Part shown: positions 1-6,288 of the stretch, piece by piece
Position numbering within the stretch: position 1 is the stretch's first letter
Layout of the letters: each line of letters starts with the position of its first letter
Assembly: GCA_947371415.1 (NCBI GenBank)
Contig: CANBPJ010000052.1
Span: forward strand, 1 to 11,146
Direction of reading: 5' to 3'
DNA: 11,146 nt
Source: Burkholderiaceae bacterium
Lineage (GTDB): Bacteria; Pseudomonadota; Gammaproteobacteria; Burkholderiales; Burkholderiaceae
Notes under the pieces: generated by a model
Seen by the model: the letters and a program-made list of their open reading frames with translations, nothing else
What the model was told of the DNA's origin: nothing
Databases searched by the model: none
Translations under genes and position numbers: made by a program

Positions 1-2
1 TT

Positions 3-230
3 GATTTTAAGGCGGAATACATTGATCAGTTACGCGCTTTGCAGATAGATAGGATTTCAGATCCAAAGCGTTATTTTTTAATCGCAGCCAAAGGTGATGA
101 GCTTCTTGACTGGAAAGAGATGGTAGCCTTTTATTCTGGTGCAAAGCAATTGGTTCTAGAAGGCAGCGATCATGGCATTGCTGACTACGTCACTCATTTG
201 CCAGCAGTGATCGACTTTATCGAGCAGTGA
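3..230 (+). CDS. YqiA/YcfP-type alpha/beta-hydrolase (esterase), C-terminal part
   Basis: The gene is cut by the left edge. The frame is open from base 3 and ends at TGA 228-230, leaving about 75 C-terminal residues. They look like the last third of a small YqiA/YcfP-family alpha/beta-hydrolase. The segment GDELLDW would carry the catalytic Asp, and GSDHGI further on would carry the catalytic His. The nucleophilic Ser would lie outside the window. YqiA is known as a cytoplasmic esterase acting on short acyl esters; its physiological substrate is unclear. A TTG at base 39 is only an internal codon, because the reading continues upstream with hydrolase-like sequence (DFKAEYIDQLRAL). The next gene starts 4 bases after the stop, so the two are probably cotranscribed. 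The family call is fairly sure; a different small alpha/beta-hydrolase cannot be excluded. Confidence 0.72.
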   Translation, partial: DFKAEYIDQLRALQIDRISDPKRYFLIAAKGDELLDWKEMVAFYSGAKQLVLEGSDHGIADYVTHLPAVIDFIEQ

Positions 231-234
231 TTTC

Positions 235-1239
235 TTGATTGAATCATCCAGCAATTTCATTTATCTGATTCGTAGAAGGTCTCTGCGGCTTCTAGCTGCT
301 GCGATCTTTCTTTCACTCATTGGCCATATTGTTCTATTTTTTGGAATTCCATTTATTTCATTTTCTAGTGCACCACCCATCCCCGAAGATCTCATAATCA
401 AAACTGAACTTCGAGTGGAGCCGCCCCAAAAAATTCAACTAACAAGTAGGCCCAAGAAAAAAGTAGCCCCCAAGCTGGCTAATGCTGTATCAGCAGATGC
501 CTTGCCAGAGTCAAATAAAGGAGTGCAGGGCGCTGTCGGAAATCAAGCGGGACTAGCTTTTCGCCTACCCGATTCAGGGATATATTATTTTGATGCCTAT
601 GTTGATGGTCAGCTATACCAAACGGCCCAACTGGACTGGGTAACTGAGGGTAATAACTATCGCCTCTATATCAATATTCCATATCCAATTGTTGGTCCTT
701 TTATATTCGAATCTCGTGGCTCCGTCGATGCCTATGGCATAGCACCATCGATTTACTGGACGCAGCGTGGTACTAAGCCACCAAGGTATTCCCGTTTCGA
801 CAGGGATCAGGATGGAGTGGGGAAGATGTACTTCTCCGAGAAGCCGGAATTCACCCCAGATCTCCTGCCTGGCACTCAAGACCGGTTCAGCCTCATGTTT
901 CAGTTTGCCTCCCTTCTCAATGGTAGCGACAAGATTGATGAGGCGGGTAGCATTCGCTCCGTTCCAGTCGTCGACTTCAACACTCTAGAGATGTGGCAAT
1001 TTAAGAGTTATGGTGAAGCCGAGTCCGATGAAATTCCGAGTCTTGGAAAGTCGATTAATCGTCACTACGCACTAATGCAACGTGAAAACGATCCTTATAA
1101 GCGCCAGATAGACATCTGGCTTGCCAGGGATCTAGACTGGCTCCCAGGCAGAATCCGCTCCTTGGAGTCCAATGGACGCATTCTAGAGCTGGTTTTTAAA
1201 CAGAAGGCACCTATTGATAAGTCAATGCTAGTGAATTAG
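235..1239 (+). CDS. DUF3108 domain-containing membrane-anchored protein
   Basis: This 334-residue protein has one hydrophobic segment at about residues 18-42, preceded by a basic stretch (RRRSLR), so it should be anchored in the inner membrane with the rest in the periplasm. After the anchor comes a Pro- and Lys-rich linker at about 46-82 (PPIPED, SRPKKKVAPK), reminiscent of TonB-like proteins. A mainly beta domain at about 108-328 resembles DUF3108, a proteobacterial envelope domain of unknown function. The chosen start is TTG at 235. No ATG lies upstream in frame close enough to use, and the anchor needs this start. The Shine-Dalgarno match is poor, so expression may depend on coupling to the hydrolase gene 4 bases upstream. 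The gene converges with the channel gene, with 23 bases between stops. The DUF3108 call rests on overall pattern and length, not on a search. Confidence 0.72.
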   Translation: MIESSSNFIYLIRRRSLRLLAAAIFLSLIGHIVLFFGIPFISFSSAPPIPEDLIIKTELRVEPPQKIQLTSRPKKKVAPKLANAVSADALPESNKGVQGAVGNQAGLAFRLPDSGIYYFDAYVDGQLYQTAQLDWVTEGNNYRLYINIPYPIVGPFIFESRGSVDAYGIAPSIYWTQRGTKPPRYSRFDRDQDGVGKMYFSEKPEFTPDLLPGTQDRFSLMFQFASLLNGSDKIDEAGSIRSVPVVDFNTLEMWQFKSYGEAESDEIPSLGKSINRHYALMQRENDPYKRQIDIWLARDLDWLPGRIRSLESNGRILELVFKQKAPIDKSMLVN

Positions 1240-1262
1240 CCGGTCCAAGACTGTTGGTAGAT

Positions 1263-1802
1263 CTAGAATCCTGCGCCAGACTTGGGATTCTGATTTGATC
1301 GATTCAATAAAGCGCCCATCATTGAATACAGGGCGGCACCAGACATAGAAACAGCAAAGATGCCCGAGAAGGAGATGATGATGGGCAGGATTCTCCAGCG
1401 CTCTGCCAGGTTGTAATCTCCGTAGCCAACTGTGGTGTACATTTCGCCCGCAAAATAAAAGGTTTGCGGATTGGTTGGTAATACCTGGTAAGCAGCACAA
1501 ACATAAGACCAGGCCACAATTTCAATCAAATGAGTGGCAATAATCAACAGAATCGCAATGAAATAAGATAGGAAATTAGCTCCATAAACACGTTTGTTTT
1601 CGAGCTTTCTGTCAATCCAGTGGAATGCACCGGCAATCATCAGTACTGCAATGCCATGGAATGTGAGCATCAAGCAAGCTAACAGCAGAACAAACCAGAT
1701 CTCACCATTGCCCATGTCCGCATTAATTTCAGAGAACATCGTGCTAAAACTCGGCAGATTCTGCATGCCGAGCAGATTGGTTAAACGATCAAATATGGAC
1801 AT
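1263..1802 (-). CDS. Potassium-channel-like two-pore-helix membrane protein (Ion_trans_2 type)
   Basis: This 179-residue membrane protein carries the potassium selectivity filter TVGYGD at residues 124-129, preceded by the short pore-helix region at 114-123. The visible hydrophobic segments are about 35-60, 76-106 and 138-166, giving one helix more than the minimal TM-pore-TM channel. No RCK/TrkA-N or cyclic-nucleotide domain follows: the protein ends about 13 residues after the last helix. Such channels pass K+ through the inner membrane as tetramers; here that is inference from the filter. The start is ATG 1800-1802, with no recognisable Shine-Dalgarno sequence; an alternative ATG is codon 13. 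The gene follows the ankyrin gene on the same strand after 86 bases, which could hold its own promoter, and it converges with the DUF3108 gene. The channel family is clear; the ion and gating are not. Confidence 0.85.
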   Translation of the reverse strand: MSIFDRLTNLLGMQNLPSFSTMFSEINADMGNGEIWFVLLLACLMLTFHGIAVLMIAGAFHWIDRKLENKRVYGANFLSYFIAILLIIATHLIEIVAWSYVCAAYQVLPTNPQTFYFAGEMYTTVGYGDYNLAERWRILPIIISFSGIFAVSMSGAALYSMMGALLNRSNQNPKSGAGF

Positions 1803-1888
1803 AAGGTGAATGTATAGGGAGGCCAGCGAATTGGCTTAATTTCTTATTTGACATAATAATGATTATACGCAAATAGTATATATGCAAC
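1803..1888 (-). promoter_or_regulatory. AT-rich spacer with candidate -10 and Fur-like palindrome upstream of the channel gene
   Basis: This is the longest gene-free spacer in the window at 86 bases. On the minus strand it holds a perfect TATAAT (plus-strand 1862-1867). The best -35-like hexamer, TTGCAT (plus-strand 1882-1887), is only 14 bases away, shorter than the usual 16-18. The perfect inverted repeat ATAAT-G-ATTAT (1856-1866) overlaps the -10. Read as a 7-1-7 site (1854-1868), it matches the Fur-box consensus TGATAAT-N-ATTATCA at 11 of 14 arm positions. A promoter here is plausible; the Fur assignment is weak because the whole spacer is AT-rich. Confidence 0.3.
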
Positions 1889-2590
1889 TTATGAAGGAAT
1901 CTTCTTGGGGCCGCCTGGATATGGCTGCTTGTACACTTTAAGCCAGCGTGACATTAAACCGTCCCTGATGTCATCCTTGCTAAAAAGCACAGCAACGTCA
2001 ATGGCTGTGAAGCCTTCATGGTTACGCATACGCAAATCTGCACCGTTATCCAATAGAAACTTGATTAGAAGCTCATTGCCGGAGCTAACCGCCATCATTA
2101 AAGGCGTTGTTTCACTTGGACTCAATGCATTTACTTTGGCGCCATTGGCCACCAAGAACTCTGCAACATTGAGCTTTCCCGTTGTACAAGCGTAATGTAA
2201 CGGGGCCCAGCCTGTTTTATTAACGTTGGCCTGCTTTTTAAGGACCAAAGTCTCTACCAAAGGCAACTCTCCATCAATAGATGCCATCATTAACGGGTTT
2301 TCGCCGGTTTTATTGGTTAAATTGACATCAATAGCCTTATTAGTAAGGAGTAAATCAGCAACCTTGAAAGATTTATCTCGGATGGCAACAACTAGCATTG
2401 GATTACCTTTAGGGTCCAAAGTGTTCGGGCTCACACCTGCCTTAATCAAGGATTGGACCTCAGACACGTCATCAAACTTAGCTGCCTTTGTAAAATCCGC
2501 AACCTGATCTGAAGTTTGAGCAAATACAAGGCCAGAGGCCAATAAAAAAGATGCGCTTATAAGCTTATTTAATTTAAATGTAATTCTCAT
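1889..2590 (-). CDS. Periplasmic ankyrin-repeat protein
   Basis: This 233-residue protein begins with a clear signal peptide: basic N-terminus (KLNK), hydrophobic core and likely cleavage after VFA at residue 24. Export to the periplasm is therefore expected. The mature part is made of about five ankyrin repeats over about residues 35-215, with recognisable repeat cores such as NPLMMASIDG, APLHYACTTGKLNVAEFL and TPLMMAVSSGNELLIKFLL. Ankyrin repeats are protein-binding scaffolds; no catalytic domain is visible and the partner is unknown. Its ATG overlaps the TGA of tatD by four bases (ATGA, 2587-2590). Translation is thus probably coupled to tatD, and the gene belongs to the 3' end of the mltG-tmk-holB-tatD operon. 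The channel gene follows after 86 bases. The fold is certain; the function is unknown. Confidence 0.88.
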   Translation of the reverse strand: MRITFKLNKLISASFLLASGLVFAQTSDQVADFTKAAKFDDVSEVQSLIKAGVSPNTLDPKGNPMLVVAIRDKSFKVADLLLTNKAIDVNLTNKTGENPLMMASIDGELPLVETLVLKKQANVNKTGWAPLHYACTTGKLNVAEFLVANGAKVNALSPSETTPLMMAVSSGNELLIKFLLDNGADLRMRNHEGFTAIDVAVLFSKDDIRDGLMSRWLKVYKQPYPGGPKKIPS

Positions 2591-3375
2591 AAAGTTACTC
2601 TATCTAACTGAAAACATTGAAAAAAATTATTTGAAGTTTGTTCAGCCAACCGCTCAACAGAAACCCCCTTCAAGTTGGCAACATATTCACCAACTTTAGA
2701 GACCCAAGCTGGCTCATTGGTTTTGCCTCGATATGGAATGGGGGCCAAATAAGGAGAGTCTGTTTCTATCAGCATCCGGTCTAAAGGAACCTGTTTGCAG
2801 GTTTCCTGCAGGTCCCTGGCACTTTTAAATGTCACGATGCCTGAAAACGAGATGAAAAAACCCATATCTATTGCTGCCTTGGCAACTTCGGTTGTTTCTG
2901 TAAAGCAGTGCATTACACCGCCAATACGATCAGCGCCCTCTTCCTTTAGGATTCTGAGGGTATCCTCTGAAGAAGAACGCGTATGAATGATTAGGGGCTT
3001 TTGGGAGGCAATGGATGCCCTAATGTGGGTCCTAAATCGCTCCCTTTGCCATTCCATCGACTCGTAGCTTCGATCCCCCATGCGGAAGTAATCAAGCCCA
3101 GTCTCACCAATGGCAATTACCTTCGGGTGTTTGGCCTCTTGAATCAAGAAATCAAAGCTAGGTTCTGGCGTATCCTCATAATCTGGGTGAACACCAACAG
3201 AGGCATATAAGTGCGGGTGATCCTCGGCCAATTTACGAACCTTTGGAAAGTCGGGAATATCTACCGATACGCAAAGAGCATGACTCACCTTGCAGGCAGC
3301 CATATTGGCCAATACCTCAGGTAATCGGGATTGGAATTCAGGGAAATCGAGATGGCAATGGGAGTCTATAAACAT
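2587..3375 (-). CDS. tatD: TatD-family metal-dependent hydrolase (YcfH-like)
   Basis: The 262-residue product is a full-length TatD-family TIM-barrel hydrolase. Metal-site residues are visible in the expected order: H6 and H8 in DSHCHLDF, E91 in GETGLDYF, H131 in IIHTRSSSEDTL, H156 in GGVMHCFTET and D206 in ETDSPYLAP. Family members are cytoplasmic, divalent-metal-dependent phosphoesterases, and several have 3'-5' exonuclease or AP-endonuclease activity. The position directly after holB matches E. coli ycfH rather than tatD of the twin-arginine locus, so ycfH-like is the closer identity. The start is ATG 3375, 11 bases after the holB stop, and the end overlaps the ankyrin start by 4 bases. 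Family assignment is firm; the exact paralogue is inferred from context. Confidence 0.93.
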   Translation of the reverse strand: MFIDSHCHLDFPEFQSRLPEVLANMAACKVSHALCVSVDIPDFPKVRKLAEDHPHLYASVGVHPDYEDTPEPSFDFLIQEAKHPKVIAIGETGLDYFRMGDRSYESMEWQRERFRTHIRASIASQKPLIIHTRSSSEDTLRILKEEGADRIGGVMHCFTETTEVAKAAIDMGFFISFSGIVTFKSARDLQETCKQVPLDRMLIETDSPYLAPIPYRGKTNEPAWVSKVGEYVANLKGVSVERLAEQTSNNFFQCFQLDRVTL

Positions 3376-3386
3376 GACTCACTATT

Positions 3387-4532
3387 TTAGTCTTCAAATA
3401 CCTGCTGGTATTGAGAAAGCAAGGCTTCCAATTGAATGCGGGTAGCCAAGGGATGATTTTCATGGCGACGAGCTTGAATTAGGGATTTCCAGAAACGCAG
3501 CAGCTTGGGTAGGCGCGCCTGTTGCGCGAGAGCCTTGATAGCAGGCTCATGTTTTGGGTAATAACGAGAATTACCCATTTGCGCGCAACTTTGCAAGTCC
3601 GAGACCCAACGTTGCATAGTTGCCAACAAAATCGAATAGCGTGCTTTTTGGGTCTTATCAGCCGTATCTAGCCAATTGATTCGAACACCCTGCGACATTG
3701 CCTGCAATAAATATCTCGAGGCTTGGATCGAGATAGTGAGCTCATCCTTTTCATCTTTATTATGGCGGGCGATTAGCGAATCTAAAACGGCGTAGGGCGC
3801 CCCGCCCTGCTCGTCATAAATAGCCTCAACATCAGCATCAGTAATTTGTAACCCGGGTAGATGATTCAATTGATTGAGTAACCAGTGCAATCCAGTTGTG
3901 CGGTCCGGTCTTGGCGCTGCCAACAAACGACAACGAGAGCGAATGGTTGGCAATACGCGATCAAGGCGCTCTGCCAGCAAAATGAAGATCGTGTTCTTTG
4001 GCGGCTCCTCCAAAGACTTGAGCAAGGTATTTGCCGAATCAGCCCTCAGCATCTCGAGTGGATAAACCAGAATCACGCGATTACCACCGCGATGAGAGCC
4101 AATAGAAAGCCCCTCGATTGCACTACGGGCATCTTCAATTGAGATACTCTTCTTTTCTTTCTTTTCAGGCGCATCCACATCGCTATCTGCTTGACTCGCC
4201 TTCATTTTTTTTGGGGAATCTATATCGCCCTCAAATTCACCATGAGGCAAAAGCTTGCGATGCGTTTCGGGTACGAGGGGAATAAAGTCTGGATGATTAC
4301 CAGAATCAAACCACCGGCAAGCCTCGCACTGATCGCATGGCTTGTCTACCTGAGAAGCTTCGCATAAAAGAGCCTTGGCCAATTCGATTGAGAATTCAAA
4401 TTTACCAATACCTGATTGGCCGTGAATTAATACAGCGCTAGGAAATTCGGATAAGTTGATGCCATCCCAAACTGGCTCTAGCCATGGCGCTATTTTCTTT
4501 ATAGGCCCATTTGAAGACATCAAATCATCCAT
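3387..4532 (-). CDS. holB: DNA polymerase III delta' subunit
   Basis: HolB is the delta' subunit of the clamp loader that opens and places the beta sliding clamp during replication. The 381-residue product has an AAA+-like N-terminal module. A P-loop-like GQSGIGKF lies at residues 38-45, with Phe where Ser/Thr would normally follow the Lys. A four-Cys zinc module (C57, C66, C69, C72) has the same spacing as E. coli delta'. The conserved SRC motif in PTIRSRC is at 195-201. A hydrophilic Lys/Glu/Asp-rich segment at about 98-130 separates the zinc module from the rest of the AAA+ core. The ATG follows the tmk stop with no gap (TAAATG). A GGAG lies 12 bases upstream (plus-strand 4545-4548), rather far. 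M5 is an alternative start. The tmk-holB-tatD context confirms the call. Confidence 0.94.
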   Translation of the reverse strand: MDDLMSSNGPIKKIAPWLEPVWDGINLSEFPSAVLIHGQSGIGKFEFSIELAKALLCEASQVDKPCDQCEACRWFDSGNHPDFIPLVPETHRKLLPHGEFEGDIDSPKKMKASQADSDVDAPEKKEKKSISIEDARSAIEGLSIGSHRGGNRVILVYPLEMLRADSANTLLKSLEEPPKNTIFILLAERLDRVLPTIRSRCRLLAAPRPDRTTGLHWLLNQLNHLPGLQITDADVEAIYDEQGGAPYAVLDSLIARHNKDEKDELTISIQASRYLLQAMSQGVRINWLDTADKTQKARYSILLATMQRWVSDLQSCAQMGNSRYYPKHEPAIKALAQQARLPKLLRFWKSLIQARRHENHPLATRIQLEALLSQYQQVFED

Positions 4533-5177
4533 TTACAGTCTAATCTCCAAAGACTTCAGCTCATTCCAAATCACCCCTGGAGTTTGGGTGGCATCTACCA
4601 AATGAAAGCGCCCAGGATCTGCCTTGGCTCTGCGCAAATATTCTTGACGAACTTGTTCAAAGAAGTCCAAATCCATTTGCTCAAACTTATCTGGCGCTCG
4701 GACTTTGGATCTTCTAGCCTCAGCGACTTCACCCGGTAAATCAAATAAAAAAGTGAGGTTGGGCTGCAATAAAGAACCATCTTCACGACCTTGCACCCAT
4801 TGCTCTAAGTGATTTAACTTTTCAAGACTCAAGCCGCGGCCGCCCCCCTGATAGGCAAAACTAGCATCCGTAAAGCGATCGGAGATCACAATCTTGCCAG
4901 CCTTCAATGCCGGCTCAATTACCTGTGAAATATGTTCGCGACGCGCAGCAAACATCAACAATGCCTCTGTTTCTATATTCATGGGGGCATCGAGCAATAA
5001 AGCGCGCAATTGCTCACCCAACTGTGTGCCACCAGGCTCCCGCGTCATGACTACATCACGATTTGGGTGGCGATCTTTCATCAAGCCGCCAAAAGATTCA
5101 ATGTGAGTACTTTTACCGGCGCCATCGATGCCTTCAAAGCTAATGAAATATCCTGGAAATTGAGCTGTCATAACCAT
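4533..5177 (-). CDS. tmk: Thymidylate kinase
   Basis: Tmk phosphorylates dTMP to dTDP with ATP, the step leading to dTTP, in the cytoplasm. The 214-residue length is normal for the family. Visible motifs are the P-loop EGIDGAGKST at 15-24, the substrate motif TREPGGT at 45-51, the DR of ISDRFTDASFAYQGG at 100-101 and an Arg in GGGRGL at 111-116 in the LID region. The start ATG shares one base with the mltG stop codon (TAATG), which suggests translational coupling; a second ATG is codon 3. No Shine-Dalgarno sequence is evident. The TAA is followed directly by the holB ATG. The gene order mltG-tmk-holB-tatD is conserved across many gamma- and betaproteobacteria, so the call is very safe. Confidence 0.97.
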   Translation of the reverse strand: MVMTAQFPGYFISFEGIDGAGKSTHIESFGGLMKDRHPNRDVVMTREPGGTQLGEQLRALLLDAPMNIETEALLMFAARREHISQVIEPALKAGKIVISDRFTDASFAYQGGGRGLSLEKLNHLEQWVQGREDGSLLQPNLTFLFDLPGEVAEARRSKVRAPDKFEQMDLDFFEQVRQEYLRRAKADPGRFHLVDATQTPGVIWNELKSLEIRL

Positions 5178-6253
5178 TAGTGTGAATTCGTTTTAGGTGT
5201 AGCACTACGTCTACGCTGAAATTGATCGACGGCCTCTTCATGCTCTTTTAGAGATTTAGAGAAATGACTACTTCCATCGCCACGCGCAACGAAATAAACA
5301 GCAACACTTTTTGCTGGGTGCATGGCCGCCTGGAGTGACTCCTTGCTGGGCATTGCTATCGGAGTTGGTGGCAAACCTTTGTGCATATAAGTATTGTAGG
5401 GACTGTCCTTACGAAGGTCTGCTTTTCTGAGATTTCCATCAAATTTCGGTCCAATGCCATAAATTACTGCTGGATCTGTCTGGAGCGGCATTTTCAAGTT
5501 CAGGCGATTGATGAATACCGCTGCCACAAGGGATCGATCGCTTGAGCGCCCCGTCTCTTTTTCAACTATTGAGGCCAAAATAAGAAGTTCATAAGGGGTT
5601 TTTAGGGGGGTAGATGAATCCCTTTGCTCCCAAGCTGAATTCAATTGCTTTTGCATCGCTTGAGCGGCGCGCCTATAAATAGAGAGATCTGAGTCATCGG
5701 GATCAAATATATAGGTATCTGGATAAAAAAGTCCCTCGTCACCGGGGTATGAAAGGCTCAATGCCTGCAATAACTCTTTTGAGCCCATTCCTTTGGTTTG
5801 ATGCACCAAAGCTGGATGAGAATCCATTAAGGCTCTCACCTGCCAGATAGTCATACCGGGGATGATGGCCACACTCGCCCGGACTCGATCGCCACGGGCA
5901 ATTTGTAGCAGGATATTTCCCAAACTAGCCCGCGGGGCCAGCAAATAAGTTCCCGGCTTTAGTTTTGCGCCAACAAAGAGTGCCCTTGCCGCAAGCTGAA
6001 AGATCAATGTATTAGAAGCAATACCTTGCTCAGATAGTTGCTGCGAAATCGCTGCCAAACCAGATTGAGGGGAAATTTTTACTCTATAAACCCCACCTTG
6101 TGGAGCATTAGATGTGCTGGGTACTACTGGCAATAAAAAGATTGCACCATATAAGAAAACCAGGAAAACCAGACAAAAGAGTGCGAAGGCTACCCAGGAT
6201 CTGCCATTCGACTTTTTCACAAAGAGAGTTCTTCTCTGAAATTTTCTGCTCAT
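5177..6253 (-). CDS. mltG: Endolytic murein transglycosylase MltG (YceG family)
   Basis: MltG is an inner-membrane lytic transglycosylase that cleaves nascent glycan strands and is thought to set their length. From ATG 6253 it has 358 residues: a basic N-terminus, one transmembrane helix at about 20-42, a LysM-like region at about 55-120, and the YceG catalytic domain to the end. Recognisable motifs are EGLFYPDTYIF (173-183), ASIVEKETG with the expected catalytic Glu at 231, LQTDPAVIYG (257-266) and LPPTPIAMPS (294-303). In-frame starts further upstream exist at 6274 (ATG), 6301 (ATG) and 6307 (TTG). They would overlap ygfZ and add nothing family-like, so 6253 is preferred. A -10-like TATCAT ends 6 bases before it. 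The gene heads the mltG-tmk-holB-tatD-ankyrin operon. Confidence 0.94.
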   Translation of the reverse strand: MSRKFQRRTLFVKKSNGRSWVAFALFCLVFLVFLYGAIFLLPVVPSTSNAPQGGVYRVKISPQSGLAAISQQLSEQGIASNTLIFQLAARALFVGAKLKPGTYLLAPRASLGNILLQIARGDRVRASVAIIPGMTIWQVRALMDSHPALVHQTKGMGSKELLQALSLSYPGDEGLFYPDTYIFDPDDSDLSIYRRAAQAMQKQLNSAWEQRDSSTPLKTPYELLILASIVEKETGRSSDRSLVAAVFINRLNLKMPLQTDPAVIYGIGPKFDGNLRKADLRKDSPYNTYMHKGLPPTPIAMPSKESLQAAMHPAKSVAVYFVARGDGSSHFSKSLKEHEEAVDQFQRRRSATPKTNSH

Positions 6254-6264
6254 CGAGCTATGAT
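6236..6264 (+). promoter_or_regulatory. Candidate promoter of ygfZ
   Basis: CTGAAA (6236-6241, 4 of 6 matches to TTGACA) and TATGAT (6259-6264, 5 of 6 matches to TATAAT) are separated by exactly 17 bases. The start of transcription would fall at about 6271-6273, on the first possible ATG of ygfZ, or about 28 bases before the alternative ATG at 6300. The -35 lies inside the mltG coding region. The evidence is motif and spacing only. Confidence 0.42.
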
Positions 6265-6276
6265 AAAAGCTCATGA
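6250..6276. repeat. Imperfect inverted repeat spanning both mltG and ygfZ start codons
   Basis: TCAT-C-GAGCT (6250-6259, with one extra C) and AGCTCATGA (6268-6276) are reverse complements around the 8-base centre ATGATAAA. The left arm contains the mltG start codon in reverse and the right arm contains the first ygfZ ATG. Both strands therefore read a -10-like box followed by AGCTC and then ATGA, with one extra base on the mltG side. Confidence 0.6.
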
Positions 6277-6288
6277 TGCCAAAGCCAA
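6260..6288 (-). promoter_or_regulatory. Candidate promoter of the mltG operon
   Basis: On the minus strand TTGGCT (plus-strand 6283-6288, 4 of 6 matches to TTGACA) is followed after 17 bases by TATCAT (6260-6265, 5 of 6 matches to TATAAT). A transcript would begin at or within a base or two of the ATG at 6253. The -10 shares five bases with that of the divergent ygfZ promoter. This is read by eye and unverified. Confidence 0.42.

Noticed and set aside
613..879. Open frame of 88 codons on the minus strand inside the DUF3108 gene
   Set aside because: Its translation resembles no family and lies wholly within a well-supported gene; it is a shadow frame.
1240..1262. Possible bidirectional terminator between the DUF3108 and channel genes
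   Set aside because: Only a 4-base stem (CCAA 1245-1248 / TTGG 1254-1257) is visible and no T-run follows on either strand, so it does not meet the criteria for an intrinsic terminator.
1848..1853. Perfect TTGACA on the plus strand
   Set aside because: No acceptable -10 lies 16-18 bases downstream on the plus strand, and it points into the 3' end of the minus-strand ankyrin gene with no plus-strand gene to serve.
1893..1904. Small hairpin GAAG-GAAT-CTTC at the ankyrin 3' end
   Set aside because: It lies in coding sequence, has a 4-base stem and no following T-run; termination is unlikely.
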